Assembly (NCBI GenBank): GCA_032358165.1
Contig: JAALGY010000038.1
Coordinates: 2,108,001 to 2,172,000, forward strand
Length of the DNA: 64,000 nucleotides
From: Diplosphaera chodatii
Taxonomy: Eukaryota; Chlorophyta; Trebouxiophyceae; Prasiolales; Stichococcaceae
Direction of reading: 5' to 3'
Part shown: one piece after another, positions 22,922 to 35,600 of the stretch
How positions within the stretch are numbered: position 1 is the stretch's first letter
How the letters are laid out: every line of letters starts with the position of its first letter
Translations under genes and position numbers: made by a program
The notes under the pieces: generated by a model
What the model was told of the DNA's origin: nothing
The model's database searches: none
Seen by the model: only the letters and a program-made list of their open reading frames with translations

Positions 22922-23547
22922 CAAGGAACTATCGCTGTGTACCTTCAGGACCTGTCACCAGGGGCCTGGTAGATGCTGCTTGCATCAGAGGTTTACTTGA
23001 AGCAGGCTGCTGGTTTTTTTTGGCAGTTGGGCAGAGTCGGACTGCCGTCGGCCTTGTTTAGGACTGCGGCAGTGGTGTGACATCATCATCTGGCGTGGCG
23101 GCAGTGCTTGGTAAGCAAACAGAGTAGATTGCGGCAATCTCGTATGCTGCAACATTTCAACTGCACGGTCTAACATGCAATAAATTTGGCTTCACTTCGC
23201 TTCAGGGCCGCTATCACGACCCACGTCTCCAGCCAGGCTTGGAGACTGCTCATGCAGGGACACCCCCGCTGCTGAGCAATTTCAGCTCAACGCGCAGCTG
23301 GCCAGCAGCGTAACGCCAGCACAGATCGCGTTTGGCCTGACTGCAGCATGTGAGTCTGTGTCGCGGGCCAAAACAGCTGCAGATACCAGAGTTTGGGCAC
23401 TTCCCTGTTTCGGACCTGCAGCGATAGCTGGCAAATCAAATCGCAACGGTGTTACTGATGGTCCTGTACGCACGCTGCACTTACGGTTGACGATCCAACG
23501 GTCATGGCCACCCAGGCTGACGTTGCTCGTGTGAGGCTCACCCAGGC
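22922..23547. other. spacer, no gene seen
   Basis: Non-coding by composition. A T8 run lies near 23014-23021. Confidence 0.5.
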
Positions 23548-26500
23548 ATGATGCAGCAAGCACGGCCGCTGTCATGTCGCAGCATGGGCTGCAGCGCGAC
23601 GGTCGCACCGAGATCGCAGATTTTGCAGCAGCAGATGCTGGTGGGCAGCAGCGTCAAGCCTGTGCCTCTCAGCACTTGCTACACGACAGCAGTGATGCAG
23701 CCGCTGCAATGCCGGCGGTTGGTGCACGGCATGCATGGGCCGCCGCGGGCACACCGGCTGCGCCACTCGGCCATCAGGCCCCAACGCCGGCGCGTGTGCG
23801 CCACGCCAGCACGAGCAGCAGCTGAGCAGCGGGAGGTGACCCTCGCTCCAGGTGCGCTGGTGGCTCACCACCACAGCTACATCTTTGCTGCGAGTGGAAA
23901 CGTTGCATAGGCGTGTACTGCTAGACCCTACGCAGTGCACACGTTGTAAATCACTGCAGGTCCAGTAGGCACAAGGTACGGTCTGCACATGCTCTTTACC
24001 GCAAGCAAGCACCGCCACCCACAGGCGCCGGGCGGCTGCCGGGGGAGGGCTGGTGGCTGGCGGCGGAGGCCGGCGCCGCGGCGGGCACCCTGGCGGCGGC
24101 GGCATGGGCGCAGCTGCGGCGGGACGTCCGGGTCGCGTACGCCGCCGCGGCGCTGCTCGCCGGCGGCCTGGCGGTCACGGCGCTGCACGAGCGCGCCCGC
24201 CGGCGGGTGGGGCCCATGTGCTCATGATGGGCACTGCGCCACATTGGAGTCGTGCCCATCCAGTTCCAGCTTTGCAGTGAGCAGAGGTTTGCCGGGACCA
24301 TGTTCCGTGAGACCTGGTCGGCAAGTTTACGGGGAACAGGTGCCTGCGCTCAGTTAAGCACCAGCCCCGTGTTCCAACCCCATCTCACACCGTCATTCTG
24401 ACTGGCAGCTGTCAAACATGCAGGCCGCCCAGGCGGAGGTGGTGGCGGCTTACGCGGCGCTGGCGGCGCAGCTGCGGGCGAGCGAGGCGGCCGTCAGCGG
24501 GGGGCTGGAGGGGGTGCGTGGGGAGGTGGCGGCGGCGGCGCTGCCCGCGCTGGCCCGCCAGCTGCGCGGCCTGGAGGCCAAGGTCGCCGCCCTGGAGGGC
24601 TCCACCCTCAGCGCAGGTGGCTGGCTGACATAGTGTGTAAGCAGCTATCCGCAGCACATCATGCTGCTCCAATGGGAGCAGGTCAGTACTGCTGCTGCTG
24701 TTACCATTCTAAAACTTGCACCTGGACTGCACTCGGATCGCTATCTCAGATGGGCACGTCGCCTGGCTTGGCAGGGCGCAACGCGCAGGCCGCGGCTCGG
24801 GACGTCGCCAATGCGGCGGCGCGCATCCGCTCCGAGGCCGCCGCCGGCGCCGCCTCGGCGCTGGGGCCGCTGCGGGACGACGTCGAGCGGATGGCGGCGC
24901 GGCGGGGCGACGACCTGCTGCCCCGCCTGGACGCCCGCCTCGCGGTGCAACTATTTGATAAGGGGCATACTAAGCCTGCTGTCTGATAGGCTTCCTAGAC
25001 GCCTGGTATATTGCTGCGATTAGTGAATATTTGTCCTGGTAGTCCTGCGTATCAATGATCAGGTCTGTCGAGCCTCTTGGCTTGAGGTCTCATTGGCCTT
25101 GTGTCCAATGATCGACGGCAGACCTCTGCTGGCATGCATCGTCACCCTGTTGTCCACCACTGCATGCAGCGGCTGGAGTCGGCGGTCAGGAATGCAGCGG
25201 ATGCGCAGAGCGGCGCCGCCCGCGAGCTGCCGGACGCCGTGGCAGCCGCCGTGGAGGACATGGAGGCCGCCATGACGGTGCGCCTCCCGGGAAGGCCGAC
25301 CAGCCGCCGAGTTCTGCCTCGCATCGTGTCGGCACTGGCACCTCCTGCGTGGCATCTGCAGCAGCAGGAAACACCGCCATCATCTGCTGTGGCGGATGCC
25401 AGCACGCTGATGCCTACCAGCAGACATTTCGGTCAGTAGGGAAGGTGTGTCTCCATAGGTTTGTTTGCAGGACATCGAATGTCTCTCTTTTGCGCAGGCG
25501 CTTGTGGGGCAGCAGCTGGAGCGGGGCTTGGGGCCGCTGCGGCAGCTGCCGGTCGCCGTGGCGGCGGAGGTGGTGGAGGAGATGCGGGCGGCGGCCCTGC
25601 AGCGGGGGCCCGCGCTGAGCCCTGACCTTGCGGCGGGCGGCGGCGGCGGGTACGTGGCCCTGCCAGGCGGCGCGCTCATGCTGGGCGACGGCGCGGGGCA
25701 GGCCTGGCAGGTGCGGGGCAGGTCGACATTGTTGTCGTGCTTCTGCGCTCCGCTGGGGTACACCGGCTCCCACATGTGGGTCGTGCAACGCGTGTTGCAC
25801 TGCAAGCGCCAGCCTCTGGGCGGCAGCAGGACAGCGGCTGCTGCATGAGGTTCTGTCGGCCCCGGAGCCTCCCCCAGGCTCAGGTCCAAGCGCAGCACGT
25901 TTGTGTGCAGACGCCTGAGCCCTGACCTTGTGGTTGCACGTGTTGTGGCAGGAGGCGGTGGAGCAGCAGGCGGCGGCGGCGGCGGAGGTCAGGGCGGCGG
26001 CCGCGGAGGTGCGGGCGGCGGCGGCCGCCCCCGTCACCCTGGGCGACGAGCAGTGGGGCCTGCTGGGCCGCCGCCTGGCCGCGCTCCAGTCCGACCTGCA
26101 GGTGGGCAGACAGGCAGGCTGCAGTGAGTGAGCTTGACAGGACACGAAGCCAATGTGAGCGGCAGGGTGCGTGAACCATTCGCTCGGGCCTGCAAAACCG
26201 CCCCTTCAGTGTGGCTGTGCAGCCACCTGAGCGATGACGACTGTGCAGAAACCCTGAGCAAGTGTGTAGCGTGCGTCGTGCTGCGCCGTCCAGGAGATGC
26301 GCGGCGCAGAGGGCGCCGGCGGCGGCGGCGGCGACGCGGCGGCGTCACGGGAGGCGGTCAGCGCGCAGCTGGCGGAGTCGCGCGCCGTGCTGCAGTCGCT
26401 GCAGGCGCGCCGGCCCCCCCTGGGGTGTTCCCGAGCCCACCAGCCGTGCTGCCATGCACGCCTCAGAAATCATGCTCTGTCACGACAGCATGAGCAGATG

Positions 26501-29500
26501 CAGTCAGCTGACAGTGGTGAAGTGTGTTCGTGGCAGGAGCGCATGGATGCACTGACGGCCCTGGGCGGCGGCGGCGGCGGCGGCGGCGGCGCGATGGCGC
26601 TGCAGGACGTCGTGGAGCAGCTGCTGCCCCTTCAGCAGGTGCTTGACCAGGGGAGATGCTGAAGTGCACAACTGCCTCTGCTCGCTATTTGGCATACATA
26701 TGGCGGGCCCCTTTTTGGCCATTGACCTTGCGGATGCTGCGGCAGGCAGCAGGGATAAGGCACGCCTGATCCGCAGACAGCAGCACGACATCCAACAGTC
26801 TTGGGACACTGTCCGTCCCGCCCCGCAGGCGGCGGGGGAGCTGCGGGAGGCGCAGGCGCGGCAGGCGCAGGGCATCGCCGCCGTGGAGGCCCTGGAGCGC
26901 CGGCTGCAGGCCGCGCTGTCGCTGCTGCCCGTCGCCGACGCCGCCATCGCGGTTGCCGAAGGCAGCAGGAGTCAGGACGCGGCGGCTGCGGCTCCGGAGG
27001 GTCAGGCGACACCGGCAGCCGAGGCAGTCGTGGCCGAGTCCGCCTTCGGCGCCGCCGCAGCGACCAGCAGCCTGCCCTCGAGCGAGCCCGCAGCCGACGG
27101 GGCATCCCCTGCCGTTGGCGAGCTTGATGGCAGCGCATCGGCGGGCGGCAGCGAGGCCGAGGCGGCGGCAGAGGGGCCAGAACGGGGGCAGGGGGCGGGG
27201 GCAGCCGACACGCAAGACGCGGCGTACCGGCGCATGCAGCAGGTGCTGGCGGCCGCGAATCCAGACGCGCAGCCGCTGCAGGATCCCGTCGGCGGGGGTG
27301 TGGACTGCCTGACCCCCAGCCCAGGCTCCAGCCTGCAGCCGCGCAGCGGCGGAGGCGCAGACCAGGCAGACAGGGGTGTTGATGAGCTACCAGCAGCCGG
27401 CAGGGAACGCGCCTTTGCTGACTTCCTGGCTACAGGCGCCGAGCCGCAGGCAGAGCCCGGCACGCGCTCAGGCGCCGCAGATGACGGCATTGGTTGCCAG
27501 GACACGGGTGCTGTGTCTGGTGAGCCAAGTGGCGTCGGCAGCTTCGATGTCGGTGCCGCAGCAGCGGAGCCCACCAGGGGTGGCGACGATGCGTCAGAGG
27601 CAGAGGTGGTGCCAAACGATGACCTGGCAGCAACAGCATTGCCCCAGTGGCAACCACAGCAGCAGCAGCAGCCGCAGCAGTTTGCTTCCGACGACAGCCT
27701 CAGCCCCGAGGCTGTGGAGCAGGTGGAGTGGGCCAGCAGCAACGGCTTCCAATACGCGCCGCTGCGCGGTGAGCAGCAGGGTGACGCAGGCAGCTCGACG
27801 GTGCCACCGCGACGGGACTACATGGCCGAATACCAGCAGCGGTACCCCGCCAGCTACCAGGAGGCGGGCTTTGCAGACGGTACGGGCTGCAGCAGCGCCT
27901 GAAGCATGGCAGTTCAGCTGAACTTGTGCCACAGGTATGCAGGCGGAAAACGCCACCAAAGAAGAGGGTTCTCTGCACCTGTGTAATCATGCATGCATAC
28001 CTATGCAGGGGTTGACAGTGGCAGAGCCGGCTACAGCGCCGACAGCAGCAGCGACGCGGGCAGCTACGAGGTGGGCTTCTCGGGCCCCTTCTCGGGGCGG
28101 GACGACAGCAGCGCCTTCTGGCCGGACGCGGCGGGACTCGACGACACGGCCCGCCGGGAATCCGGCGCTGCCGGCACATATGGCGGCGGCCCCAGCGAGC
28201 AGGACGCCGCCTATGCGGACGCTGCCTTTCAGACCAGGGCCTACCAGGAAGCCGCCTATCAGGACGCTGCAGGCCCGTCCGGGGCCTACCCCGAGGGCGA
28301 CTACGCAGACGGCGCCCCAGGCAACGGCGCCCAGAGCAGCGACCAGGCATATTACAGTCAGACCCAGTCCGCCGCGGCAGCCACTGCCCCACCGTACGCT
28401 GAGGCGCAGCCACGCCCAGCAGCACCAGCAGCGGCGGCTGCGGCGGCCGGCCCAAAGCTGCAGCCAAGCCGCCGCGCCGGCGCGGCTGGGGATCTGGGGG
28501 CCCTAAACCCTCCGCCGGCCGCGGAGCTGGTGGAGGCGGGGCTGGCGAGCCTGCGGGCGGGGCGCGCGGCGGCGGCGGATGGCGCGGCCCTCGGCGACGC
28601 CGACCGCCTGCTGCGGCAGGCGCGCCCCCGGCTCTGTGAATTCAGGTCGCGTTGAGTGGGCCTGCTCAGCACCCACGGGCGCTCACTGCCGCTGGCGCGC
28701 GGTTGCGCTCACGGCGTATGCTGCAGCCGCCGATCGCCGTCGTGTGCAGCGCCCGCGACAGCACGGCCGGGTCATCGTGGTTGTGCTCGCAGCGGTACCA
28801 ACGAGTGGCCATGCAGCGGTGCAAGCCGCGGGCTGTGGTGGCTGCAGGCGGCGGCGTGCTTCGGTGAGGCGGCGGAGGCCGAGCCGGGCAACCTGAAGGC
28901 GCTGGGCAATTGGGGCAACGCGCTGCTGGAGCACGGCAAGGCGCGCAGCTCCTGATGCTCCCTGTGCACTGGCACGCTCTTTCACTCGAACGCTCCCCGG
29001 GCGCTGCTTTTTACACACTTATATCAAGTGTGCGGTTGGGCGCAGTCCGACGCAGCATGATGTCCACCCGTCCCAAAGGGCAGCCAGCCCGGCACAGGTT
29101 CCCATGCTGCGATGGGTGCCATGCAGAGGAGCCGTTGACTTCTGGAGCCTGTTGCGGACTCTTGCTGGGAGATGTTGTGTCGCGGCCTGCGCAGGTGAAG
29201 CAGGCGATGATCGGGCAGCTGCGCACCGGCCCGCCGCTGCTGCCCGCCGAGCAGCGGGCGGTGGACGACTCGGCGGCCGCGCTGGAGGCCGAGGCGCACG
29301 ACCTGCTCGTGTCGGCGGGTGGGCTCCTGTAGCAATCATGCTGCGCAGCTGGACCTGTGCCAGGGGGCTGAGCGATTGACTTGCTTGCGGGCAGTGCTGT
29401 GTGGCCAGCAACTGGGCTGCACTTCTCACGCTCCTTGCCCCTGCTGCTGGCATAAGTCACGTGCCTGCAGAAGGGTTCTGCCACACTGGATGCTATTGGG

Positions 29501-30520
29501 GCTATCAGGATTCGGATGTCCTGCGTCGCATCGGCGGCTTGCACGCTGCCACAGTTTCACAAACCCTCTGTCGACTGCTGTCCCGCATGGGCGCACAGGA
29601 CGCAAGTTCAGGGCGGTGTTTGAGGCCGATGGGCAGCAGGGGCGCGCGCTGCTCAATTGGGGCCAGGTCCTGATGCTGCGCGCCACCCTGGCCGCCGACG
29701 AGCCCACGGTGTGCTTGCCACTTGCAGACATGCCTGGAACGCTTCTCACAAGCCGCTTTCCCAAGCCCCAACTGTGCTGACATGCTGCACGTGTGCCCTC
29801 TGTGATGTGTATCACGACAACAGATGCATGTGGCTTTGGGTACGCATGTCGACCAAAATCCTCACTACGTCTGCTTGCGCAGCGCGCTGCCGAGCTGCTG
29901 GTGAGCGCCATCGCGAAGTTCGAGGCGGCGGTGGCGCGGGGCGTGCGCCAGGGCGGCCGCGCTGCCGGGATGGCGCTCGCACGTCTGGCCGCGGCGGCGC
30001 CCCCGGGAGACCCCTCCCTGCAGGCCACCCTGGAGGTGAAACCGCATCCTGCAACTGTTCCTGTGTGGCGCCAGTCCTGCAGCGTTGTCGGGCATGATCC
30101 TGGCGTTATCAGCAGCTGATGTCACCAGCTGCCAGTTGCGGTGCTGGTGGTTGAGAGGACGCGCTGATAGCCAGCGTACATCGGGCAATACAGTTCGCCA
30201 GTACATGCTGCTCTCTCAGACCTACCAACTGCTATATCCAGCAGTCAGCTGCCACTCGACTGGATTTGTTTGTGTGGTACAGCGTTGGCGCCGGCTTGCG
30301 GCGAGCTGTCGTGATTCCATTGTTGTTGCTCTGCTGCTACCACCACTACTGTTTTCCTGACTCCCTACGATGTCGCCTGCAGGACGCAGTGGCGTATCTG
30401 CGGGACGCGCTGCAGGCAGCGCCAGACGATGAGCCGGCGGCGGCAGCGCTGCAGTATTGCGAGGCGCAGCTCGCGCGTCTTGCTGCAGGGCCGCCCGCAG
30501 CAGGGCAGAGATCCTTTTGA
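23548..30520 (+). CDS. coiled-coil/TPR protein with plastid-type leader and membrane segments
   Basis: Sixteen exons, 1275 aa: 23548-23851, 24025-24206, 24409-24616, 24775-24944, 25170-25277, 25498-25710, 25952-26101, 26294-26404, 26537-26638, 26829-27879, 28009-28619, 28848-28940, 29195-29318, 29599-29708, 29883-30035, 30383-30520. The N-terminus is basic and ends in RRRVCATPARAAAEQ, like a transit peptide. Exon 2 encodes two hydrophobic stretches (EAGAAAGTLAAAAWAQL and YAAAALLAGGLAVTAL). Exons 3-10 are Ala/Glu/Arg-rich heptad-like helices. Exons 10-11 are a long disordered acidic region with a poly-Gln patch. The C-terminal about 220 residues hold TPR-like helices (GNLKALGNWGNALLEHGK, GRALLNWGQVLMLRATLA). 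I infer a plastid-membrane scaffold. The start could instead be the ATG at 23695, and exon 3 could start at 24424. I do not recognise a named orthologue. Confidence 0.8.
26405..26536 (+). other. putative GC-AG intron 8 of the TPR gene (stop-free, 132 nt)
   Basis: Donor CTGCAG|GCGCGC, acceptor TTCGTGGCAG. Reading through stays open and in phase, so it is either a retained intron or coding. The interior translates to a Cys/His-rich stretch unlike the Ala-rich helices on both sides. Confidence 0.45.
28620..28847 (+). other. GC-AG intron 11 of the TPR gene
   Basis: Donor CGGCAG|GCGCGC, acceptor TGGCTGCAG. It joins DADRLLRQ to AAACFGEAAEAEPGN into one continuous TPR-like helix pair. Reading through hits a stop and the nearest GT donor is out of phase. 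Confidence 0.65.
28941..29194 (+). other. GC-AG intron 12 of the TPR gene
   Basis: Donor GGCAAG|GCGCGC, acceptor CCTGCGCAG. Reading through stops after four codons, so an intron is needed here to reach the next in-phase helix exon. Confidence 0.65.
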
Positions 30521-32687
30521 GGCTGGTCAATTGAGGCGCCAGAATATCAGTAGGAAACCACAATGAAGGCGGTGAATCACCGTCAGTCTGAAGTCGCCGC
30601 TGCTGCACTTGGCGTGTGGATAACGCTGTAGGGTGGGGTGTGTTCAGGGACTGTTCCTGAAGGACAGGGGATGGATCATCACGCCGGCGTTGGTTCCTTG
30701 CAGTGGGTGCATAACGCTTCTGCAGGCCGTGGTGTTACTGCTAGCTGTGAACTTGCGCTTTAGCTGCCTGATGCATACGGATGGCTGGATGCAGATCTAT
30801 CGTGGACTGCGGCAGCTGCCGCGGAAGTGTCATCCATAAAGCCGAGCATGACATTTGTGAGGTGCAGAAGGTGTTGAACGCTCCGGACGGCAAACCCCGC
30901 AATGATCATGCTACTTGCAACAGCTGCATGTCCCTGCGGGCGTGTGTACAGGTCGCGAGCGGCTCGCATGCCGACACCCGTCTCGCGTCGGCTCAGTTAT
31001 GCAACGGGCGCAAAACTGTAGTGCCGGGCACCCTGTAGCGGTACACCCCTAGCTAAAGCACAATAGCGAAAGCACTCTGCTGGGCCGAAAATATGGCGTG
31101 GCTGTGTCCGCCAAGCTCCGATCAGGTTACAGCCGATCAGGCACACGCTCCTTGCAAGAGGCACTGGGCACGCCCACCCCAAATATCCGAGCCTTGAATA
31201 TGAAACTCAATGGCATTGATGCAAAAGGCGCAATTGCACCGGCCCCGCATACAACTCAATAAGCAGAGCAAGATCCGGGAAGGGGGCAGACCACAACAGC
31301 ACAGTACGTACTCACAACCAACACATGGATTGCGGTTCCGCTCTCGTCGGCCCGTCACCAGCCATGGCATCATGGTGTGCCAAGGCAGTCATGTTGAGTT
31401 GTTGACCAACGCTTCCTTGCTGCTCAATCATCATTTGGAGCAGCTCGGGCGTGAAGCCTTATCTACGAAGTCGTGAGGCTCGACATGTCTGCAAACGACC
31501 AGGTTTGCCTCGACACCCTCTGCAACAAAACGTCAGCTCAGCTCTCGAGTGAATTCGCGTTGCTGCCAAACAGATGGTGTTTGTCTTCCCCCTGGTGCCA
31601 GCCTCTGTCACGTGGCCAAAGTTACCAGTACTGCAACGTGCAGCCGCTCATGGAGCGGCACAACGTTCGACGTTTGTGTACATGAAGTGCGTGACACCCG
31701 GGAAAGCTTGACACAATCGCGAAACTGTCTCCTGACTGAGGTTTGAAGCGCCTAGCGCAGCGCAAGCCGGACTGCTTGAAGCTTGGACGAGGTGTTCAAA
31801 CGCGGTGCAGCCACGCCCCCTCCGCCGGCAACCGACTCACAGGTAGCTCAAAGACGTCACATACATGTTCAAAGCGTGATGCAGCAGGCTGCAGGCGGGC
31901 TATGAGACGATAGGCGCTAATAGAGGGCGTTGGTGTCGGACGGCGGGGTTGTCGCGGTGTGCGGGTTGCACACAGGTGCAGCTGCGCCTGCAACCGCCGG
32001 AGAGGGCTCATGTATCAGAAAGGGACGTCTCGTAGTGCCGTGGCCCCTCTGCAGCGGCCGCAGTATCCTGCGGCAACTGGCTGGAAGCCCGCAGGATCCG
32101 CGTCGATAGCGGGCACAGCTGTAATCATGGGCACTTTCGCTGGTCTAGTCGCGCACAGCTGCTCGCGGACTATTGGCGCCTCACGATTGAAGTTGAGAGC
32201 CCGTGTACCGACAGCCCGCGCCGCCAAAACAGCCCGTCTGGCGTTGCGGCCTCTGCAGTCCGGGGGAGTGCGTCGACAACATGTCCGCGCGGATTCCTGC
32301 TGGCGGCGGCAGCGTTTTGCTGTGGCGGGTGCCGAACGTTCGTGTATGATGCTTCGCTGCCTGGTCGATAGGCTTCTGAGCCGCCCGGCGGGGCGTGCAT
32401 GCCGATGTCATGACCAGGGTGGCTGATTGGATTGTAGGTTTGTGTTGCTGTCCATGACGTGCCGATCAGTGCCTCACACAGACGGCGCCAGACCGCCTGC
32501 CTTGCTGACCGACCCTGCCCCGCGGTGCAAGCTGCAACCTTGCCCTATGACCGGGCCACTTCATAGCGAGTGGGGTGCCTGCCGGACATTATGTGGGGTG
32601 TTCTGATGCAGGCAGAGGGGCACGTAATCACCCCACGAGCGGCTGACCGCCGGAGTCACCGCATATTGAAAGAGCAGCACGCGTGCC
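30521..32687. other. 2.2 kb without a recognisable gene
   Basis: Several open stretches exist (for example 31959-32426 on +), but none has in-phase partners, family motifs or biased codon use. The promoter and 5' UTR of the giant secreted-protein gene should lie in the right-hand part. Confidence 0.45.
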
Positions 32688-35600
32688 ATGGCCGGGGCAC
32701 GGCGCTGCCTGCTGGTGGCGTGCCTGCTGGCGGCAGCGGCCAGCAGCGCGCAGCTCAGCGGCGCAGTGACAGCAGCCAACCAGGGCGGCCTGCTGACGAG
32801 CAGCGGTCGCCAACTGCTGGGCGGCACGCACGTCAGGCAGTTCCAGGTGATTCTGTGCCCGTTGCTGTCCGGAGGTTACGGGCTCAGCAGCGGCAAGGCA
32901 GCATGGGAGCTGTGCGCAGCATGTGACACCGGCACAGTGAATGTACACGGACAGCAGGAGCAGATACAGATTCTCTCTGCAGAGCATTGGGCCGATCGTG
33001 TGACACGCTTGACTGTTGATATCTGCACACATTTGTAGGTGCTTGGTTCGACTCCCACCGCAGCGGCACCGACAACATATAGCGTGCCAGCGGTGAGACC
33101 ACAGCATGGTAGCCAAGCTGCATTTGTAGTGTTGCGTGCTTCAGGCAGAGGAAAGAGCTGCACAGATCATGAGAAGACCCGCGTTGAGCCTTTGACCATC
33201 ATTGCGGAAATATGCCTAGCAACTTGAGACAGAGCACCAGCGCCTGTGGTACCACCCGGGTTTCACCACTGTTGCTTGCTGCGCAGAGTGTGGTAGCTGG
33301 GACATTTGCTCCGACCGCCCCTTCCGCTGAGTATGCAGCAAGGTGGCAGGAGTTCAAGGTGAGCACAAAGCAGTACTCATGGGCAGTACACCCCGATCAA
33401 AGCGATTTGCAGGTCATCATCATGACCTAGTTGCTGCTGCAAATTGTTGTTGTTGTACCCCATCCACTCAGATGCTTGCTTCTGGATGTGCAGCCCAGCA
33501 GCCAGCTGATCAAGTGCTTCCGCGGCACCGATGGGCTGCCCAGCAAAACAGTAACCCAGGTGCGCCCCCCTCAACAGCAGCCTGCCGCCTGCCCTGCTCA
33601 GCATTTGTGCAGCATGGGCAGGCAGGCCTGGTGGCGCGCCATCCTCAACGGAGCTGCATCCTATAGTGTTCACCTACAGAGTTGCTGGGTGATTCGTTTG
33701 CAGGCCCAGAGCACGCGGCCTCCGTCGAAGAACGCGCCCGGCTGGGAGGACGCTGAGAACCCCGCGGCGGTCGGCTTTGCACTGTTGCAGGTGAACCTGC
33801 CCACAACTTGAAGCATGCATCTGCTGCACCGAGTGGCAGGCTGTGAGCATGCTGACCAACATAGTCCGAACCCACCGCCTGAAAGCTGACTTGTTTTCAT
33901 TCTGGGCTGCAGCCGCTGCCCATCTGCGCCTCCAACCCGGACCGCAACGTGCAGCAGACGTACCCGATGCGCGGTGACATCTGCTGCAGGGCCGGCACGG
34001 CCGATTGCCGACGGAGAGCGGCGGGCGTGCACTTCTTCCAGACAGGTGCGCCATCCTGTTTGCCTCACCGCCTGCCAACTTCCAATGTGATCATCTGGTA
34101 GATACACAGGTGCACGAGCTCACATGCCAATGCCGTCTCGAGTGCACACCTGCAGATCTGGATGTCACGGCCATGCCCAAGTACTGCGTACTGAAGGTCA
34201 CCTCCAGCAATGTTGCGGCTCAGGTGTGTTCGCAGTACCTTGTGGGGGCAGTAGTTACACCCCCCCGAGCTGCAGTGCCTGATTGTAAACTTGTGCCTGC
34301 AATCTGGCTGTTCGAAGCAGTCCGCCTGAAGACAGCCTGAAGACGCTTGTTGGTGTCCTACAGGTGTTTGTGTCCAACAGCGTGGGCACCTCGCCCATGA
34401 TTGGAGATGGCTACACAGGCAGCATCGACGAGTTCACGGGCTCCATCGACCTGCTGGACGCTGTTGCACTGGGCAGCAACCGCATCTCCGTGACCACCAT
34501 CTACAACAAGTGCTCGGCTGAGAAGGTCCGTCTTTCTATCCCCTCCTGCACTTCCTGTTGACCTGGGCTCACGCTTTGACCTGCCTTGACCAAGGTTTCT
34601 GAGCATGCATGGCATCGTATGAGGTTGTGGTGGTTGCAGCATGTTAGTCCTGAGTCAAGTGTACATTCAACCGACAACACAGGTGGCGTTCTCTGCCAGC
34701 CTGGACTGCGGCAGCTCTTCCAGCCCCGTCGCCGCCCTGGACGCCGAAAACACGACGCAGGCAGCCGGCGACGCCCTGCGGGCAACCATCGATGCAGCAG
34801 GGGTGAGCTCGCCCAGTTCAGCGGCCACACCCACCGGCAGCAACTCCGGCAGCGGCGCCCGCATGGCCAACCTGATGGCGCAGGCTGGCGTTGATGCCGC
34901 AATAGACATCGGCACCGGCGCCACCACGATGGGCACCACGATGCTGTGCTCCTGCACCTGCCCCGCACCCAGCCCGACCGCACCCACCGCCGCCGACACT
35001 CCGACTGCCGGCGACGCACCCACCGCAGCCACGCCCAGCGGCCCCCTTCCCGGCCCGGGCGTCCTCGGAGAGCCCGGACCCGTTCCCGGCGGCAGCTCCT
35101 CGCCCACAGCCGGCGGCGCACCATCTGCCGCAGCACCCTCGGCCGGTGGCGCGCCTTCTGCTGCGGTGCCATCCGCGGGCGGCGCTCCAACCATTGGCGA
35201 CGGGCCTCCCTCAGGCCCTGGAGATGCAGCCCCCACTGCTGGCGATGCCCCCACGTCCCCTGGAGGGTCCAACCCCATCCTTCCTGGCCCTGGCACCTTG
35301 GGCACCCCTGGAGATGTGCCATCAAGCCCCGGCAGCACACCCTCTGGCACCCCCTCGAGCAGCCCCTCGGCCCCTGGAGGAGCACCCACCACTGCGGGCG
35401 ACAGCCCCACATCCCCTGGAGCGCCCTCCCCTAACCTCCCGGGCCCCGGCAACCTCGGCACCCCTGGAGAGGTGCCATCAAGCCCTGGCGGCACCCCCTC
35501 CGGCACTCCCTCGGGCCCCGGAGGCGCACCCCCTACTGCAGGCGACACCCCAACAGCGCCTGCGGCCCCCACAAAGGCAGGCACCCCATCCAGCGGCCCC

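Noticed and set aside
26570..26590. GGC run suggesting a microsatellite artefact
   Set aside because: It encodes a short poly-Gly inside exon 9 of the TPR gene and keeps frame. Ordinary for GC-rich algal proteins.
31959..32426. 155-codon plus-strand frame in the 2.2-kb gap
   Set aside because: Arg/Ser/Cys-rich translation without motif. The minus strand is equally open in places, so there is no evidence to prefer it.
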